Positions 1 through 7,750 of a stretch of 64,000 nucleotides of DNA are shown piece after piece. The notes below the pieces were generated by a model. The model saw nothing but the letters and a program-made list of their open reading frames with translations, ran no database searches and was not told where the DNA came from. This DNA comes from Pseudomonadota bacterium (GTDB taxonomy: Bacteria > Pseudomonadota > Gammaproteobacteria > Steroidobacterales > Steroidobacteraceae): contig JAJYUA010000008.1 of assembly GCA_021792755.1 (NCBI GenBank), positions 73,930 through 137,929 on the forward strand, written 5' to 3'. Position numbers and translations under genes: made by a program. The stretch's first letter is position 1; every line of letters starts with the position of its first letter.

Positions 1-1
1 C

Positions 2-820
2 GAGGGTGTTGTCGAAATGATGCTGGACGCGACGACTCATTACGCGCAGCCCCTGACGGCGGACCGATTGTTCGACTGGCACGCCGCACTCTTCCCGACG
101 GGCCGCAGCGGCATGCAAAAAATTACGGTCGGCAAGTGGCGCGATGACAACAGCGGGCCGATGCAAGTCGTCTCGGGCCCGATCGGGCGGCAGAGAGTGC
201 ATTACGAAGCGCCGCCCGCTGCGCGGGTCCCGGAAGAAATGAATCGCTTCCTGCGATGGTTCGAATCTCCTGGCGGTGCCGATCCGCTGTTCCTTGCGGG
301 GCTCGCACATCTGTGGTTCGTTACCGTCCATCCATTTGAAGACGGCAACGGGCGCATCGCGCGCACAATTGCCGATATGGCGCTCGCCCGTTCCGAACGG
401 AGCAGCCAGCGTTTCTACAGCCTGTCAGGACAGATTCGCCGCGAGCGCGCCGACTATTACATGATGCTCGAGCATACGCAGAAAGGCACGCTCGACGTTA
501 CGCCATGGCAGGAATGGTTTCTCTCCTGTCTGAGGCGTGCGGTCGAAAGCTCGCAAGACACGCTGCGCGCCGTCTTACAGAAGGCGCATTTCTGGGAACG
601 CTTCGCACAGCAACGACTGAACGCGCGGCAAGTGAAGGTGCTAAACCAGCTTCTTGACGGCTTCGAGGGAAAGCTCACGACCTCGAAATGGGCCAAACTG
701 ACCAAGAGCTCACAGGACACTGCTTACCGCGACATCATGGATCTTGTCGAGCGGGGCGCGCTGCGCAAAGATCCCGCCGGTGGCCGCAGCACCAGTTACT
801 CGCTCGCAATCGACAATTAG
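2..820 (+). CDS. Fic family protein, 5' end outside window
   Basis: Fic proteins transfer AMP or related groups to target proteins and often act as toxins. The reading frame is open from the first bases of the window (E-G-V-V-E before the first ATG at 17), so the N-terminal domain, including any inhibitory helix, lies to the left. The catalytic motif HPFEDGNGRIAR is complete (H-P-F-x-D/E-G-N-G-R-x-x-R). The C-terminal third looks like a winged-helix region (KLTTSKWAKLTKSSQDTAYR). The gene lies just outside the first tRNA-Met repeat, so it may belong to a further island unit. Family assignment is firm; the target is unknown. Confidence 0.9.
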   Translation, partial: EGVVEMMLDATTHYAQPLTADRLFDWHAALFPTGRSGMQKITVGKWRDDNSGPMQVVSGPIGRQRVHYEAPPAARVPEEMNRFLRWFESPGGADPLFLAGLAHLWFVTVHPFEDGNGRIARTIADMALARSERSSQRFYSLSGQIRRERADYYMMLEHTQKGTLDVTPWQEWFLSCLRRAVESSQDTLRAVLQKAHFWERFAQQRLNARQVKVLNQLLDGFEGKLTTSKWAKLTKSSQDTAYRDIMDLVERGALRKDPAGGRSTSYSLAIDN

Positions 821-845
821 CGCCGGAACAGGCCCCCGCGAATGC

Positions 846-890
846 TGGTGGAAAGGGAGGGACTCGAACCCTCGACCCCGGCATTATGAG
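846..890 (-). repeat. tRNA-Met 3'-fragment repeat, att copy 1
   Basis: This 45-bp stretch is identical to the anticodon-loop-to-CCA part of the tRNA-Met gene at 11119-11163. Identity stops exactly where the tRNA would continue into the 5' anticodon stem, so it is an attachment-site remnant and not a functional tRNA. The flank on the CCA side (AATGC) resembles that of copy 3. The rest of 821-1176 holds no recognisable gene. Confidence 0.85.
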
Positions 891-1176
891 GACACGGCCC
901 GGCAGGAAACCCATGTAAATTCAAGTACTTGTCGATAGGCCAGCCCGCGATAGGTCCGTTTGCGGCCCTTTGAGATACAAATACTTAGCGGACGCGTCCG
1001 CGAACTTTCCGTCAAACTATCAGCCTGCCGGCTGGGAAGATCGCTCGGAAGTGGCCGACAGCCACCTGCTTCCGGTCTTTCCGCCGATTTGGCGCGGGAG
1101 GGCCGGAGCGTGGGCCCTGTGCGGGGGCGCCATACCTGCTTTAGCATCGAGACCCAGTCGGAAGGAGGCACAAGTC

Positions 1177-1401
1177 GTGACAGAGCTAAATCGCATCACC
1201 CAAAATCCGAAGATGATGGGCGGAAAGCCCTGTATTCGGGGCATGCGCGTGACCGTCGGGATGATCGTCGGGCAAATCGGCGCCGGCCGCAGCATCGAAG
1301 AAGTCCTAGCGGATTACCCGTACCTCGAGCGCGAAGACGTTTTGCAGGCCCTGCGCTACGCGGCCTGGCGGGCCGAGGAGCGCGAGATCGCTTTCGCATA
1401 G
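1177..1401 (+). CDS. DUF433 family putative antitoxin
   Basis: A 74-residue protein of the DUF433 type, a small HTH-containing family usually acting as antitoxin or autoregulator for a PIN-like partner. It contains the family pattern KMMGGKPCIRGMRVTVGMIVG followed by a region with helix-turn-helix character (SIEEVLADYPYLEREDVLQAL). I chose the GTG at 1177 because GGAGG lies 9 bases upstream and the conserved domain begins there; the open frame further upstream has no family similarity. The PIN-like DUF5615 gene follows after 39 bases, so the two probably form one operon and a toxin-antitoxin pair. Confidence 0.85.
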   Translation: MTELNRITQNPKMMGGKPCIRGMRVTVGMIVGQIGAGRSIEEVLADYPYLEREDVLQALRYAAWRAEEREIAFA

Positions 1402-1440
1402 GGGTGTTCTGGCCGCCAATCGGCTCGCCCTCTTCGCGCC

Positions 1441-1815
1441 ATGAAGGTCCTGCTCGATATGAATCTTTCGCCACGATGGCGGATGCTCCTTGAGCGCGAG
1501 CATATCGAAGCTGTGCACTGGTCGGAGGTAGGGCCCGTTGGAGCAGAAGACAGGGAGATCATGGCTTACGCCGCGCAGCATGATTGCGTCGTGCTCTCAC
1601 AGGATCTCGACTTCAGCACGATTCTCGCCGCGACGTCAGGCTCAAAGCCAAGCGTAGTGCAGCTCCGCTCCGACAACCTCGATCCGGACGTCATCGGCCC
1701 GAAGGTGATTTCCGCCTTGCGGCAGCTCAACAGCGAGTTGAACGCAGGCGCGGTCGTCAGCGTGGATCCACAAGGGACTCGAATGCGGTTGCTGCCCCTG
1801 CGGCCGAAGGACTGA
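1441..1815 (+). CDS. DUF5615 PIN-like protein, putative toxin
   Basis: A 124-residue PIN-like protein. The N-terminus MKVLLDMNLSPRW carries the first acidic residue of the PIN-like fold, with E/D residues around EVGPVGAEDREIMAYA and the strand VVLSQDLDFSTIL carrying the later Asp residues. DUF5615 proteins are predicted nucleases paired with DUF433 antitoxins, as here. It lies in the first tRNA-Met-bounded unit. The toxin role is inferred from family and pairing. Confidence 0.85.
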   Translation: MKVLLDMNLSPRWRMLLEREHIEAVHWSEVGPVGAEDREIMAYAAQHDCVVLSQDLDFSTILAATSGSKPSVVQLRSDNLDPDVIGPKVISALRQLNSELNAGAVVSVDPQGTRMRLLPLRPKD

Positions 1816-1857
1816 TTGTCCATCGCGCCTGGCGTTGATGAGTCGCTCGTCCGTGCG

Positions 1858-3369
1858 CTACACCGCATTGGGCGATCCGAACCAGGTGGTGAGCGCGTCA
1901 GCGAGCCCCACTTGGGTTCGGTCTCCTACCCAGGCGACGTACCCGTCGGGCCGGATCAGCACGGCAGTGGGAGCGATGATCGCTCCGAGTACCGGAAGCT
2001 CCCACACACCCCGGTATTCAGCATCGATCAACCGAACGCGATCGGCCCAGGGGGCGATGTCGAAGCCGCCAGGCTCACCGAGATTGAGTAGCACCGGCCG
2101 GGCTTCGTGCAGCAGGGTGAAGACCCGCCGAGGCCCGCTAGCCGTGACCAAGTCGAGATCCGGCATGCGGCGCCCGAGTAGCGGGTGTCCCTCGCCCAGA
2201 TGGTAATGAATATCCAGCCCGGAGATCATCGCGGCGAACCGCTTGCGCGGCTCGTCCATGCGGAGGAGCTCCGACAGGGCCTCGCGCAAGGCGTTGGTGC
2301 GCTCATCTACGCGGAACAATGCGACTTGCGCCAACGAGTTGCGCAGCACGCGAGCAGCGACCGGATGGCGCTCGGCGTGGTAGGTGTCCAGGAGGCATTC
2401 CGGTGAATTCCCGTTCACCACCTGGGCCAGCTTCCAGCCCAGATTCACCGCGTCCTGCACACCGGTGTTGAGGCCCTGCCCGCCCACTGGGTGGTGTACG
2501 TGAGCGGCATCGCCGGCCAGCAGGACCCGACCGTTGCGGTAGGCGGCAGCCTGACGTGCCGAATCATTGAACCTGGAAATCCAAGTGGGGCTGTGGACCC
2601 CGAAATCCGTCCCGTATTCGGCGACCAGCGCCTCGCTGAGATCACGCAATGTGGGCTCCCCGGCGAGTGACAGGCACCGCTCGGTCACCATGATCCGTAC
2701 CGGCCCTTCATCCGTGTAGACCACCTTGCCGTCGCGGATCTCATACCGCACCTTGCCGAAGGAATGAACGCCAAAGGCATTGCGGCGCGTGCCCCATTCC
2801 GGCACCTCGGTCAACTCGACCTCAGCAATCAGACTGCTGATGGTCGGATCACAGCCGGGGAACTCGATGCCGGCGCTCTTGCGGATCAGGCTGCGCCCTC
2901 CATCGCACCCCACGAGATACTCCGCCTGCAAAGACTCGCCCTCGGACAGCAAGATGTCGACTCCGGCATCGTCCTGCCGCATACCGGTGACCTCACGCCC
3001 GCGATAGGTCGCCACTGCCAGCCCGTCGACCCAGGCACTCAGTATGCGCTCGATGTGGTTCTGCCACAGCCCGAGCCCGTAGGGATGCCGGGTTGGGAAG
3101 TCGCTGATATCCAGGGAGATCGAAGCGAACCCTGCAACCTGGGCCACCTGCCCCTCCGAAAGGAACCGCTCGGCGATTCCACGCTGATCGAGAACCTCGA
3201 GGGTGCGTGCATGCAGGCCGCCCGCGCGTGAGCCGGCGAGATCCTGGTTGGCCCGGCGCTCGACAAGGGCGACGTCGACTCCCGCCAAAGCCAATTCGCC
3301 CGCCAGCATCAGCCCTGTCGGCCCGGCGCCGACGATCACCACCGCGTGCTTCCCAAGTACGGTATGCAT
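1858..3369 (-). CDS. FAD-dependent aromatic monooxygenase (PheA/TfdB type)
   Basis: A class A flavoprotein hydroxylase of 503 residues. It has the Rossmann motif GAGPTG at 14-19, the NADPH/FAD-linked CDGG motif at 155-158, and GDAAH followed by HPVGGQGLNTG near 286-302. The C-terminal 110 residues resemble the thioredoxin-like tail of polyketide hydroxylases such as RdmE/PgaE and of rifampicin monooxygenases. It is expected to hydroxylate an aromatic or polyketide-like substrate using NAD(P)H and O2 in the cytoplasm. I use the ATG at 3369, which has GAGG 7 bases upstream, over a TTG 24 bases earlier. It is isolated cargo in the tRNA-Met island; the substrate cannot be read from sequence. Confidence 0.88.
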   Translation of the reverse strand: MHTVLGKHAVVIVGAGPTGLMLAGELALAGVDVALVERRANQDLAGSRAGGLHARTLEVLDQRGIAERFLSEGQVAQVAGFASISLDISDFPTRHPYGLGLWQNHIERILSAWVDGLAVATYRGREVTGMRQDDAGVDILLSEGESLQAEYLVGCDGGRSLIRKSAGIEFPGCDPTISSLIAEVELTEVPEWGTRRNAFGVHSFGKVRYEIRDGKVVYTDEGPVRIMVTERCLSLAGEPTLRDLSEALVAEYGTDFGVHSPTWISRFNDSARQAAAYRNGRVLLAGDAAHVHHPVGGQGLNTGVQDAVNLGWKLAQVVNGNSPECLLDTYHAERHPVAARVLRNSLAQVALFRVDERTNALREALSELLRMDEPRKRFAAMISGLDIHYHLGEGHPLLGRRMPDLDLVTASGPRRVFTLLHEARPVLLNLGEPGGFDIAPWADRVRLIDAEYRGVWELPVLGAIIAPTAVLIRPDGYVAWVGDRTQVGLADALTTWFGSPNAV

Positions 3370-3711
3370 TTTCAGCCTCGTGTCGTGCGACAAGGCCGGC
3401 GATTAAGCAGCACGGTCCGGGGCTTGCCACAAGCCCCCTGAGGTATAAAATACTGTAACGGGAAGGAGCCGGTCCTCTTTGATATCTCGCGTTCCTACAC
3501 CATTGGCAAGCGACATCTTGGTGAAGGACGCGGAACGCCATCTTCTCCACGGTTCAGTCAGGTCAGATCGAACGTCATCGCGTGCGTCGCTGCGGCGCAC
3601 GAGCCGGCGAAGCTTTGCGGACGCCCGCGGATGCCGAGCATGGGAATGCCGGAGAATAAAAACACGGCTGTGACCGCGCACTACAGTGGAGAGCTGGCGA
3701 GGCTATTACTC
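3370..3711. other. Intergenic region between monooxygenase and IS
   Basis: I see no convincing gene here; the open frames are short and resemble no family. It should contain the promoter of the leftward monooxygenase gene. The right edge abuts the 9-bp target duplication of the insertion sequence. Confidence 0.5.
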
Positions 3712-3720
3712 ATATAACAT
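3712..3720 (+). repeat. 9-bp target site duplication, left copy
   Basis: ATATAACAT occurs directly before the left inverted repeat and again at 6696-6704 directly after the right one. Nine base pairs is the duplication size of IS50/IS10-type IS4 elements, so the insertion looks intact and undisturbed. Confidence 0.9.
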
Positions 3721-3744
3721 CTCTCTATTCCACACATCTCTGAG
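3721..3744 (+). repeat. IS left terminal inverted repeat
   Basis: 24 bp beginning CTCTCTATTCC and ending TCTGAG. The reverse complement of 6672-6695 matches it at 20 of 24 positions, the inner 21 at 19. Similarity ends sharply on the inner side. Confidence 0.88.
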
Positions 3745-3887
3745 CCTTGCGGCCCTCTCCTGAAGGAGGGGGCTGGACACAGACAATAACGTTTGGTAGT
3801 CTCCCGCGCCGTGCACCGCATGGCGGAGGGTGTTTGGGCGAGGCGCAGAAGAGATCGCGATGCGATGATCCCGAGGTGCAGGCTATC

Positions 3888-5327
3888 ATGGAAGCCGGCA
3901 CCGGCTCGGCGCAGTGGCTGCGCGAGGAGTTCTCCGGTGTCGATCTCGGGGATAAACGCCTGGATCGTCGTTTGATCAAAACCGCTGAGTCGCTGGGAAA
4001 GTCTCCCGTCTCGCCGATCAACGAGGCCTGTGGGGATTGGGCTAGCACGCAGGCGGCATATCGGCTTCTCGGCAACGACAAGGCCAGTCCCGAGGCGATT
4101 CGCGAGCCGCATATCGCAGCGACCGTCAAACGAATGGTGGTGTGTGGAGGCCCGGTGTTGGTGGCGCAGGATACCGTGTTTTTCTCCTACGGCGAGCACC
4201 CCAAGACCCGGGGCCTGGGACCGATCGGCAAGAGCAACGAGGCGCATGATCGAGGTTTGATCATGCACAATGCGCTGGCCTTTACGGCGAGCGGCGTGCC
4301 GCTTGGGCTCTTGAGCCAGCGCATCTGGGCGCGTGAGGAGGTTCCCGAGGAGGAGTACGTCGAGAAGATCCTGCGCCTTCAGTGCACGGCCATCGACGAG
4401 AAGGAAAGCTCGAAGTGGCTCCTGGCGTTGCGCGAGACGGTGGCCCGGACTGCGAAGGGCGTGCAGGCCGTCACGATCGCGGATCGAGAGTCGGATTTCT
4501 TTGAGTTTCTCACCGCTGCGAAGGAGCTCGGCGCGCGGTATGTGATTCGTGCCTGCCGCGACCGCAAGCTCGTGCCCGAGGAGAACGTGGGGTGGGAGAC
4601 GATGATCGAGGCGCTGGCCGCAGCCCCGGTACTGGGGAACCTTGAAGTCGCGATTCCCGGCAACGGCAAGCGCAAAGCCCGCACTGCCGTGATTGAAGTG
4701 AAGGTGGCGCAGGCTACGATCCAGCCACCGCAGCGGCGAGGACATGCCAGGGATTCTGGCTCGACAGAGCCGATCACCGTGCGGGTGATTGCGGCGACCG
4801 AGAGTGCTCCCCCTGCGGGCCAGGAAGCGGTCAGCTGCGTGCTGCTGACGAACCTGCCCGTGGCGGACTTCCAAGGGGCGCGCGAGAAGGTGCAGTGGTA
4901 CGGGAAGCGCTGGGGGATTGAGACCTGGCACAAGGTCTTGAAGAGCGGCTGCAAGGTCGAGGACTGTCTGCTCGAGACCGGGGAGCGTCTGGCCCGGTAT
5001 CTGACCGTCTTCAGCATCATCGGGGTGCGCCTGATGCACGTGGCGTATCTGGCCCGGGTGCAGCCGGACCTGCCCGCCACGGAGGTGTTCTCGAAGGAGG
5101 AGATCGAGGCGCTGCACGTGCGGGTGCACAAGGCGCTGCCGCCAGCCAAACCGCCGGCATTGCGCGAGGTGGTGCGTCTGATCGGCCGCGTGGGCGGTCA
5201 CCTCGGGCGCAAGTGCGACGGAGAGCCGGGCATGACGGTGCTCTGGCGCGGGTGGATGCGCCTGTACGAGGACGTGCTGGTGCTGCGGGCGGCCAAGCAG
5301 GCCTTTGGCCTCACCGACTCGAGCTGA
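3888..5327 (+). CDS. IS4 family transposase, IS50/Tn5 group
   Basis: A 479-residue DDE transposase close in layout to Tn5 Tnp (476 aa). The N-terminal domain (EFSGVDLGDKRLDRRL) matches the Tn5-type DNA-binding region. The catalytic acids are D95 (AQDTVFFSY), D199 (ADRESD) and E345. The YREK signature of IS4 enzymes is exactly spaced: Y338, R341, E345, K352. The C-terminal part resembles the Tn5 dimerisation domain. I chose the ATG at 3888, with GAGGTG about 10 bases upstream, because the frame before it has no family similarity. No frameshift or lost catalytic residue is seen, so it is probably active. Confidence 0.93.
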   Translation: MEAGTGSAQWLREEFSGVDLGDKRLDRRLIKTAESLGKSPVSPINEACGDWASTQAAYRLLGNDKASPEAIREPHIAATVKRMVVCGGPVLVAQDTVFFSYGEHPKTRGLGPIGKSNEAHDRGLIMHNALAFTASGVPLGLLSQRIWAREEVPEEEYVEKILRLQCTAIDEKESSKWLLALRETVARTAKGVQAVTIADRESDFFEFLTAAKELGARYVIRACRDRKLVPEENVGWETMIEALAAAPVLGNLEVAIPGNGKRKARTAVIEVKVAQATIQPPQRRGHARDSGSTEPITVRVIAATESAPPAGQEAVSCVLLTNLPVADFQGAREKVQWYGKRWGIETWHKVLKSGCKVEDCLLETGERLARYLTVFSIIGVRLMHVAYLARVQPDLPATEVFSKEEIEALHVRVHKALPPAKPPALREVVRLIGRVGGHLGRKCDGEPGMTVLWRGWMRLYEDVLVLRAAKQAFGLTDSS

Positions 5328-5330
5328 CTC

Positions 5331-6188
5331 ATGCGCTACTGCGGACGCCCCTTTACCGATGCCGAGCTCGAGCTGATCCGTGCCTTGATCGGCGCCACCC
5401 CTCCACTCAATCGAGCGCAGCTCTCCCGAGAGATCTGCGATCGGCTTCTCTGGCGCCGCCCCGATGGGCGCCTGAAGGATATGAGCTGCCGCGTGGCGCT
5501 GCTGCGGATGCAGGCCGATGGCCTGATCACCTTGCCGCCGCCGAGGAACGCCAAGCCCCCGCCGTACCTCGCTCGCCCTGAGACCGAGCAGGCGGTGCTC
5601 GAGCCGCCGAGCGTCCCGGCGGTGGATCTCGCTCGGCTCACGATCGATCCGGTCAGCCACAAGCGCGAGTCTTTGCTGTGGAACGCCTACATCCAGCATC
5701 ACCACTATCTGGGGCATCAACTCATGCCCGGCGCACAGCTGCGCTACTTCGTGCGCGCAGCCGGCGAGGTGGTAGCCCTGCTGTCTTTCGGGGCGAGCGC
5801 CTGGAAGACCCAGCCGCGCGACGACTTCATCGGCTGGACGCGCGAGCAGCGAGAGCGCAGCCTTCACCTCATCATCAACAATGCCCGCTTCCTCATCCTG
5901 CCCTGGGTCCGCTGCCGCAATCTCGCCTCGCGTGTTCTGGGCCTCATCAGCCGTCGCCTGGCCGATGACTGGCACGCTCGCTACGCCTATCGTCCGGTGC
6001 TGCTGGAGACCTTTGTCGAGAAGCCCCGCTTCGCCGGCACCTGCTACAAGGCCGCGAACTGGCTGTACCTCGGCGACACTCGGGGGCGCGGCAAGCTCGA
6101 TCGAATGCATCGCAACGCCGAGCCGGTCAAGAGCGTCTGGGTTTATCCGCTCGCCAGCGACTTCCGGAAACATCTCTGCATCGGGTAG
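5331..6188 (+). CDS. DUF4338 (DruA-like) protein inside the IS
   Basis: A 285-residue protein of the DUF4338 family, to which DruA of the Druantia anti-phage system belongs. Family features include the N-terminal winged-helix-like segment (LNRAQLSREICDRLLWRRPDGRLKDM), the HHYLGH motif near residue 122, the FGASAWK segment, and the C-terminal GTCYKAANW and GNT-like LGDTRGRG region. Its ATG is 3 bases after the transposase stop, so the two are translationally coupled. The other Druantia genes are absent. The role is unknown: defence cargo or a transposition accessory are both possible. Confidence 0.85.
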   Translation: MRYCGRPFTDAELELIRALIGATPPLNRAQLSREICDRLLWRRPDGRLKDMSCRVALLRMQADGLITLPPPRNAKPPPYLARPETEQAVLEPPSVPAVDLARLTIDPVSHKRESLLWNAYIQHHHYLGHQLMPGAQLRYFVRAAGEVVALLSFGASAWKTQPRDDFIGWTREQRERSLHLIINNARFLILPWVRCRNLASRVLGLISRRLADDWHARYAYRPVLLETFVEKPRFAGTCYKAANWLYLGDTRGRGKLDRMHRNAEPVKSVWVYPLASDFRKHLCIG

Positions 6189-6206
6189 CACCACGACATC
6201 AACACC

Positions 6207-6638
6207 ATGACCCCACGCTCCGGAACCAAGCGACCCAGGACGAGCGACTCCGTCCCGACCTTCGCGGAAGATTACCTGGATGTGGCTCACTGGCCGCATG
6301 GCTGGCATCTCGAAGGTCGTGCCCGACCTTCTGGTGAACGCCTGCTCGACATCTTCAAGGCATTTCTTTTCCATCTTTTGGACCAGAGACTCGCTCGCTC
6401 CACTCTGCTGCTACACCGAGACCACCTGTACGAACTGGGCCAAACAATAAGCGACCGATTGAATCGGGCACCGCAACTACGAAGACGCGACATGGGGATT
6501 ACGTTGTTCGTGTTCCTCGACGAGGACGGCGGTCCAGTCATCCACCCTCCAACGTCATCGGCGCGGCAACGCTCATTCGACATGACCTGCCGCAGGCTCC
6601 GCCAATATCTGGTCGAAGCAAAGTCACGAGCTGGCTGA
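6207..6638 (+). CDS. Small IS-borne protein of unknown function
   Basis: A 143-residue protein 18 bases after the DruA-like gene and fully within the IS ends. I do not recognise a characterised family. It is charged and mostly helical in appearance; the central stretch FHLLDQRLARSTLLLHRDHLYELG recalls the helical core-binding segment of tyrosine recombinases, but only weakly, and no catalytic domain follows. Position and orientation suggest it is co-transcribed with the transposase. Confidence 0.6.
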   Translation: MTPRSGTKRPRTSDSVPTFAEDYLDVAHWPHGWHLEGRARPSGERLLDIFKAFLFHLLDQRLARSTLLLHRDHLYELGQTISDRLNRAPQLRRRDMGITLFVFLDEDGGPVIHPPTSSARQRSFDMTCRRLRQYLVEAKSRAG

Positions 6639-6671
6639 TAGGCTGCCTCAGCTGCCATCCCGACTCCCGAT

Positions 6672-6695
6672 CTCAGAAATGTGTGTAATAGAACG
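6672..6695 (-). repeat. IS right terminal inverted repeat
   Basis: 24 bp, the inverted partner of 3721-3744, starting CTCAGAAATGTGTG on the plus strand and followed at once by the second target duplication. Confidence 0.88.
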
Positions 6696-6704
6696 ATATA
6701 ACAT
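6696..6704 (+). repeat. 9-bp target site duplication, right copy
   Basis: ATATAACAT, identical to 3712-3720 and directly adjacent to the right end of the IS. Confidence 0.9.
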
Positions 6705-6770
6705 GCACACGTATGCAACCAACACCAACGGCACAGACCTCGGCTTGCACAGCCCAGGCGCTCCTCCCGG

Positions 6771-7319
6771 CTAAGGCTTTTTGCTTCGATTCGCTGACAC
6801 ATTCGCCAACGGCGTGCGCGTGCCGTATCCGTCCTCTGCCACGAGCCGCTCCAACGTCTGTCTCACCTCGATACTCGGCAAGGTCTTCATCGCCGTAGCA
6901 ATGAGGCTCGCGGCGGTTTCCAGGTGCATCTGGACGGACCAGCTGTCGTCGCCGCATTGTTCCATCGCATCGCCGTCCCGCTCTATGAGCAGGACGAGCA
7001 GCTCGAACGCCCGTGTCGGACTCAGCGGCAATACCAAAGTCTCAATCGAGCGCAGAATGTAACCGAGCCTTTCTCCGAGCTCTTCGTCCGCTCGATGTCG
7101 ATGATTCGCCCGGCGCGAGCGTCGTAGGGCATCGATGCGTTCCTTCAAGGATGCGCTGGTCTCAGAGAGATCGTCGCTGACGATGAATGTCCGGACCTGC
7201 TCTCCGATCGGTCCGCCATCAAATGCGAGTGAAGCAATGAAGGTCGCTAGCACCTCCGGCGCGCGCGACGCAAGACGAGCAATTGCGATTTCAAGATCCT
7301 CGTTGGTTTCGATTCTCAC
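6771..7319 (-). CDS. Hypothetical protein, DUF6880-like, possibly shortened
   Basis: A 182-residue soluble, largely helical protein. Segments such as LKERIDALRRSRR and the later LIERDGDAMEQCGDDS stretch resemble the uncharacterised DUF6880 family, whose members are usually longer, so this may be an end-truncated copy. I chose GTG at 7319 because GGGAGG lies 8 bases upstream; the open frame continues to 7574 but runs through the tRNA-Met repeat and is not credible there. The stop lies 67 bases from the target duplication of the IS, so loss of a C-terminal part around that insertion is possible. Confidence 0.6.
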   Translation of the reverse strand: MRIETNEDLEIAIARLASRAPEVLATFIASLAFDGGPIGEQVRTFIVSDDLSETSASLKERIDALRRSRRANHRHRADEELGERLGYILRSIETLVLPLSPTRAFELLVLLIERDGDAMEQCGDDSWSVQMHLETAASLIATAMKTLPSIEVRQTLERLVAEDGYGTRTPLANVSANRSKKP

Positions 7320-7504
7320 AGCCACCTCCCGCCCATGAACAGGGGCACCGTGCGCAAGTGCTCCCCTCTCTCGATCGAGTATTCTGATTCCGGCAACCCG
7401 CCGCCAAGCCACCCGTGCGGGATTCGGGGGCAAAAATTCCAGCAAGCGAGCCTGGCAGGCAAATGCCGGGCTCGAAAACCCGGATCGCAACTGTTTGATT
7501 TCAT

Positions 7505-7549
7505 TGGTGGAAAGGGAGGGACTCGAACCCTCGACCCCGACATTATGAG
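7505..7549 (-). repeat. tRNA-Met 3'-fragment repeat, att copy 2
   Basis: 45 bp matching the tRNA-Met 3' part with one substitution (CCCCGA for CCCCGG). On the CCA side the flank TTGATTTCATTGG resembles TTGATTTATTGG next to the intact tRNA, so two flank types alternate along the array. It marks the boundary between the 6.7-kb and 1.5-kb units. Confidence 0.83.
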
Positions 7550-7721
7550 CCTGCTGCTCAGGTCTAAATAGCATTTACATTCAATGACTTATCCGCGTGA
7601 CGTCCGTTGCATTTGTCACGACGAAGCACAACTGAGCACGACTGATTCCCGCAAATCTCCCGCAAGACTGACAGCGACGTCCCGCTGATCCTCGGTTGAG
7701 CCGGACCTGGAATGCGAGTAC

Positions 7722-7738
7722 ATTCGCTGTTCGCGAAT
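7722..7738 (+). promoter_or_regulatory. Candidate operator before HTH gene
   Basis: A perfect 6-bp inverted repeat, ATTCGC-TGTTC-GCGAAT, centred about 20 bases before the ATG at 7751. The position suits autoregulation by the HTH protein that follows. No clear Shine-Dalgarno sequence precedes the ATG. Inferred from position and symmetry only. Confidence 0.4.
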
Positions 7739-7750
7739 CTCGAATAACGA

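Larger units (their letters stand above)
3721..6695 (+). mobile_element. IS50-group IS4 family insertion sequence, 2975 bp, three genes
   Basis: The element is bounded by imperfect terminal inverted repeats of 24 bp (3721-3744 and 6672-6695, 20 of 24 matching) and by a perfect 9-bp target duplication (ATATAACAT). Inside are a Tn5-like transposase, a DUF4338/DruA-like gene starting 3 bases after it, and a third small gene 18 bases further on. All three read in the same direction and lie within the repeats, so the two passenger genes move with the element. It is about twice the length of a one-gene IS50. Confidence 0.92.

Noticed and set aside
3681..6374. An 897-residue open frame on the minus strand across the insertion sequence
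   Set aside because: It runs antisense to the transposase and DUF4338 genes, both of which have strong family motifs, and shows no family similarity itself. High GC content gives long antisense frames.
7320..7574. N-terminal extension of the DUF6880-like gene
   Set aside because: The extension translates the tRNA-Met repeat and non-coding DNA, and the GTG at 7319 has a good ribosome binding site.
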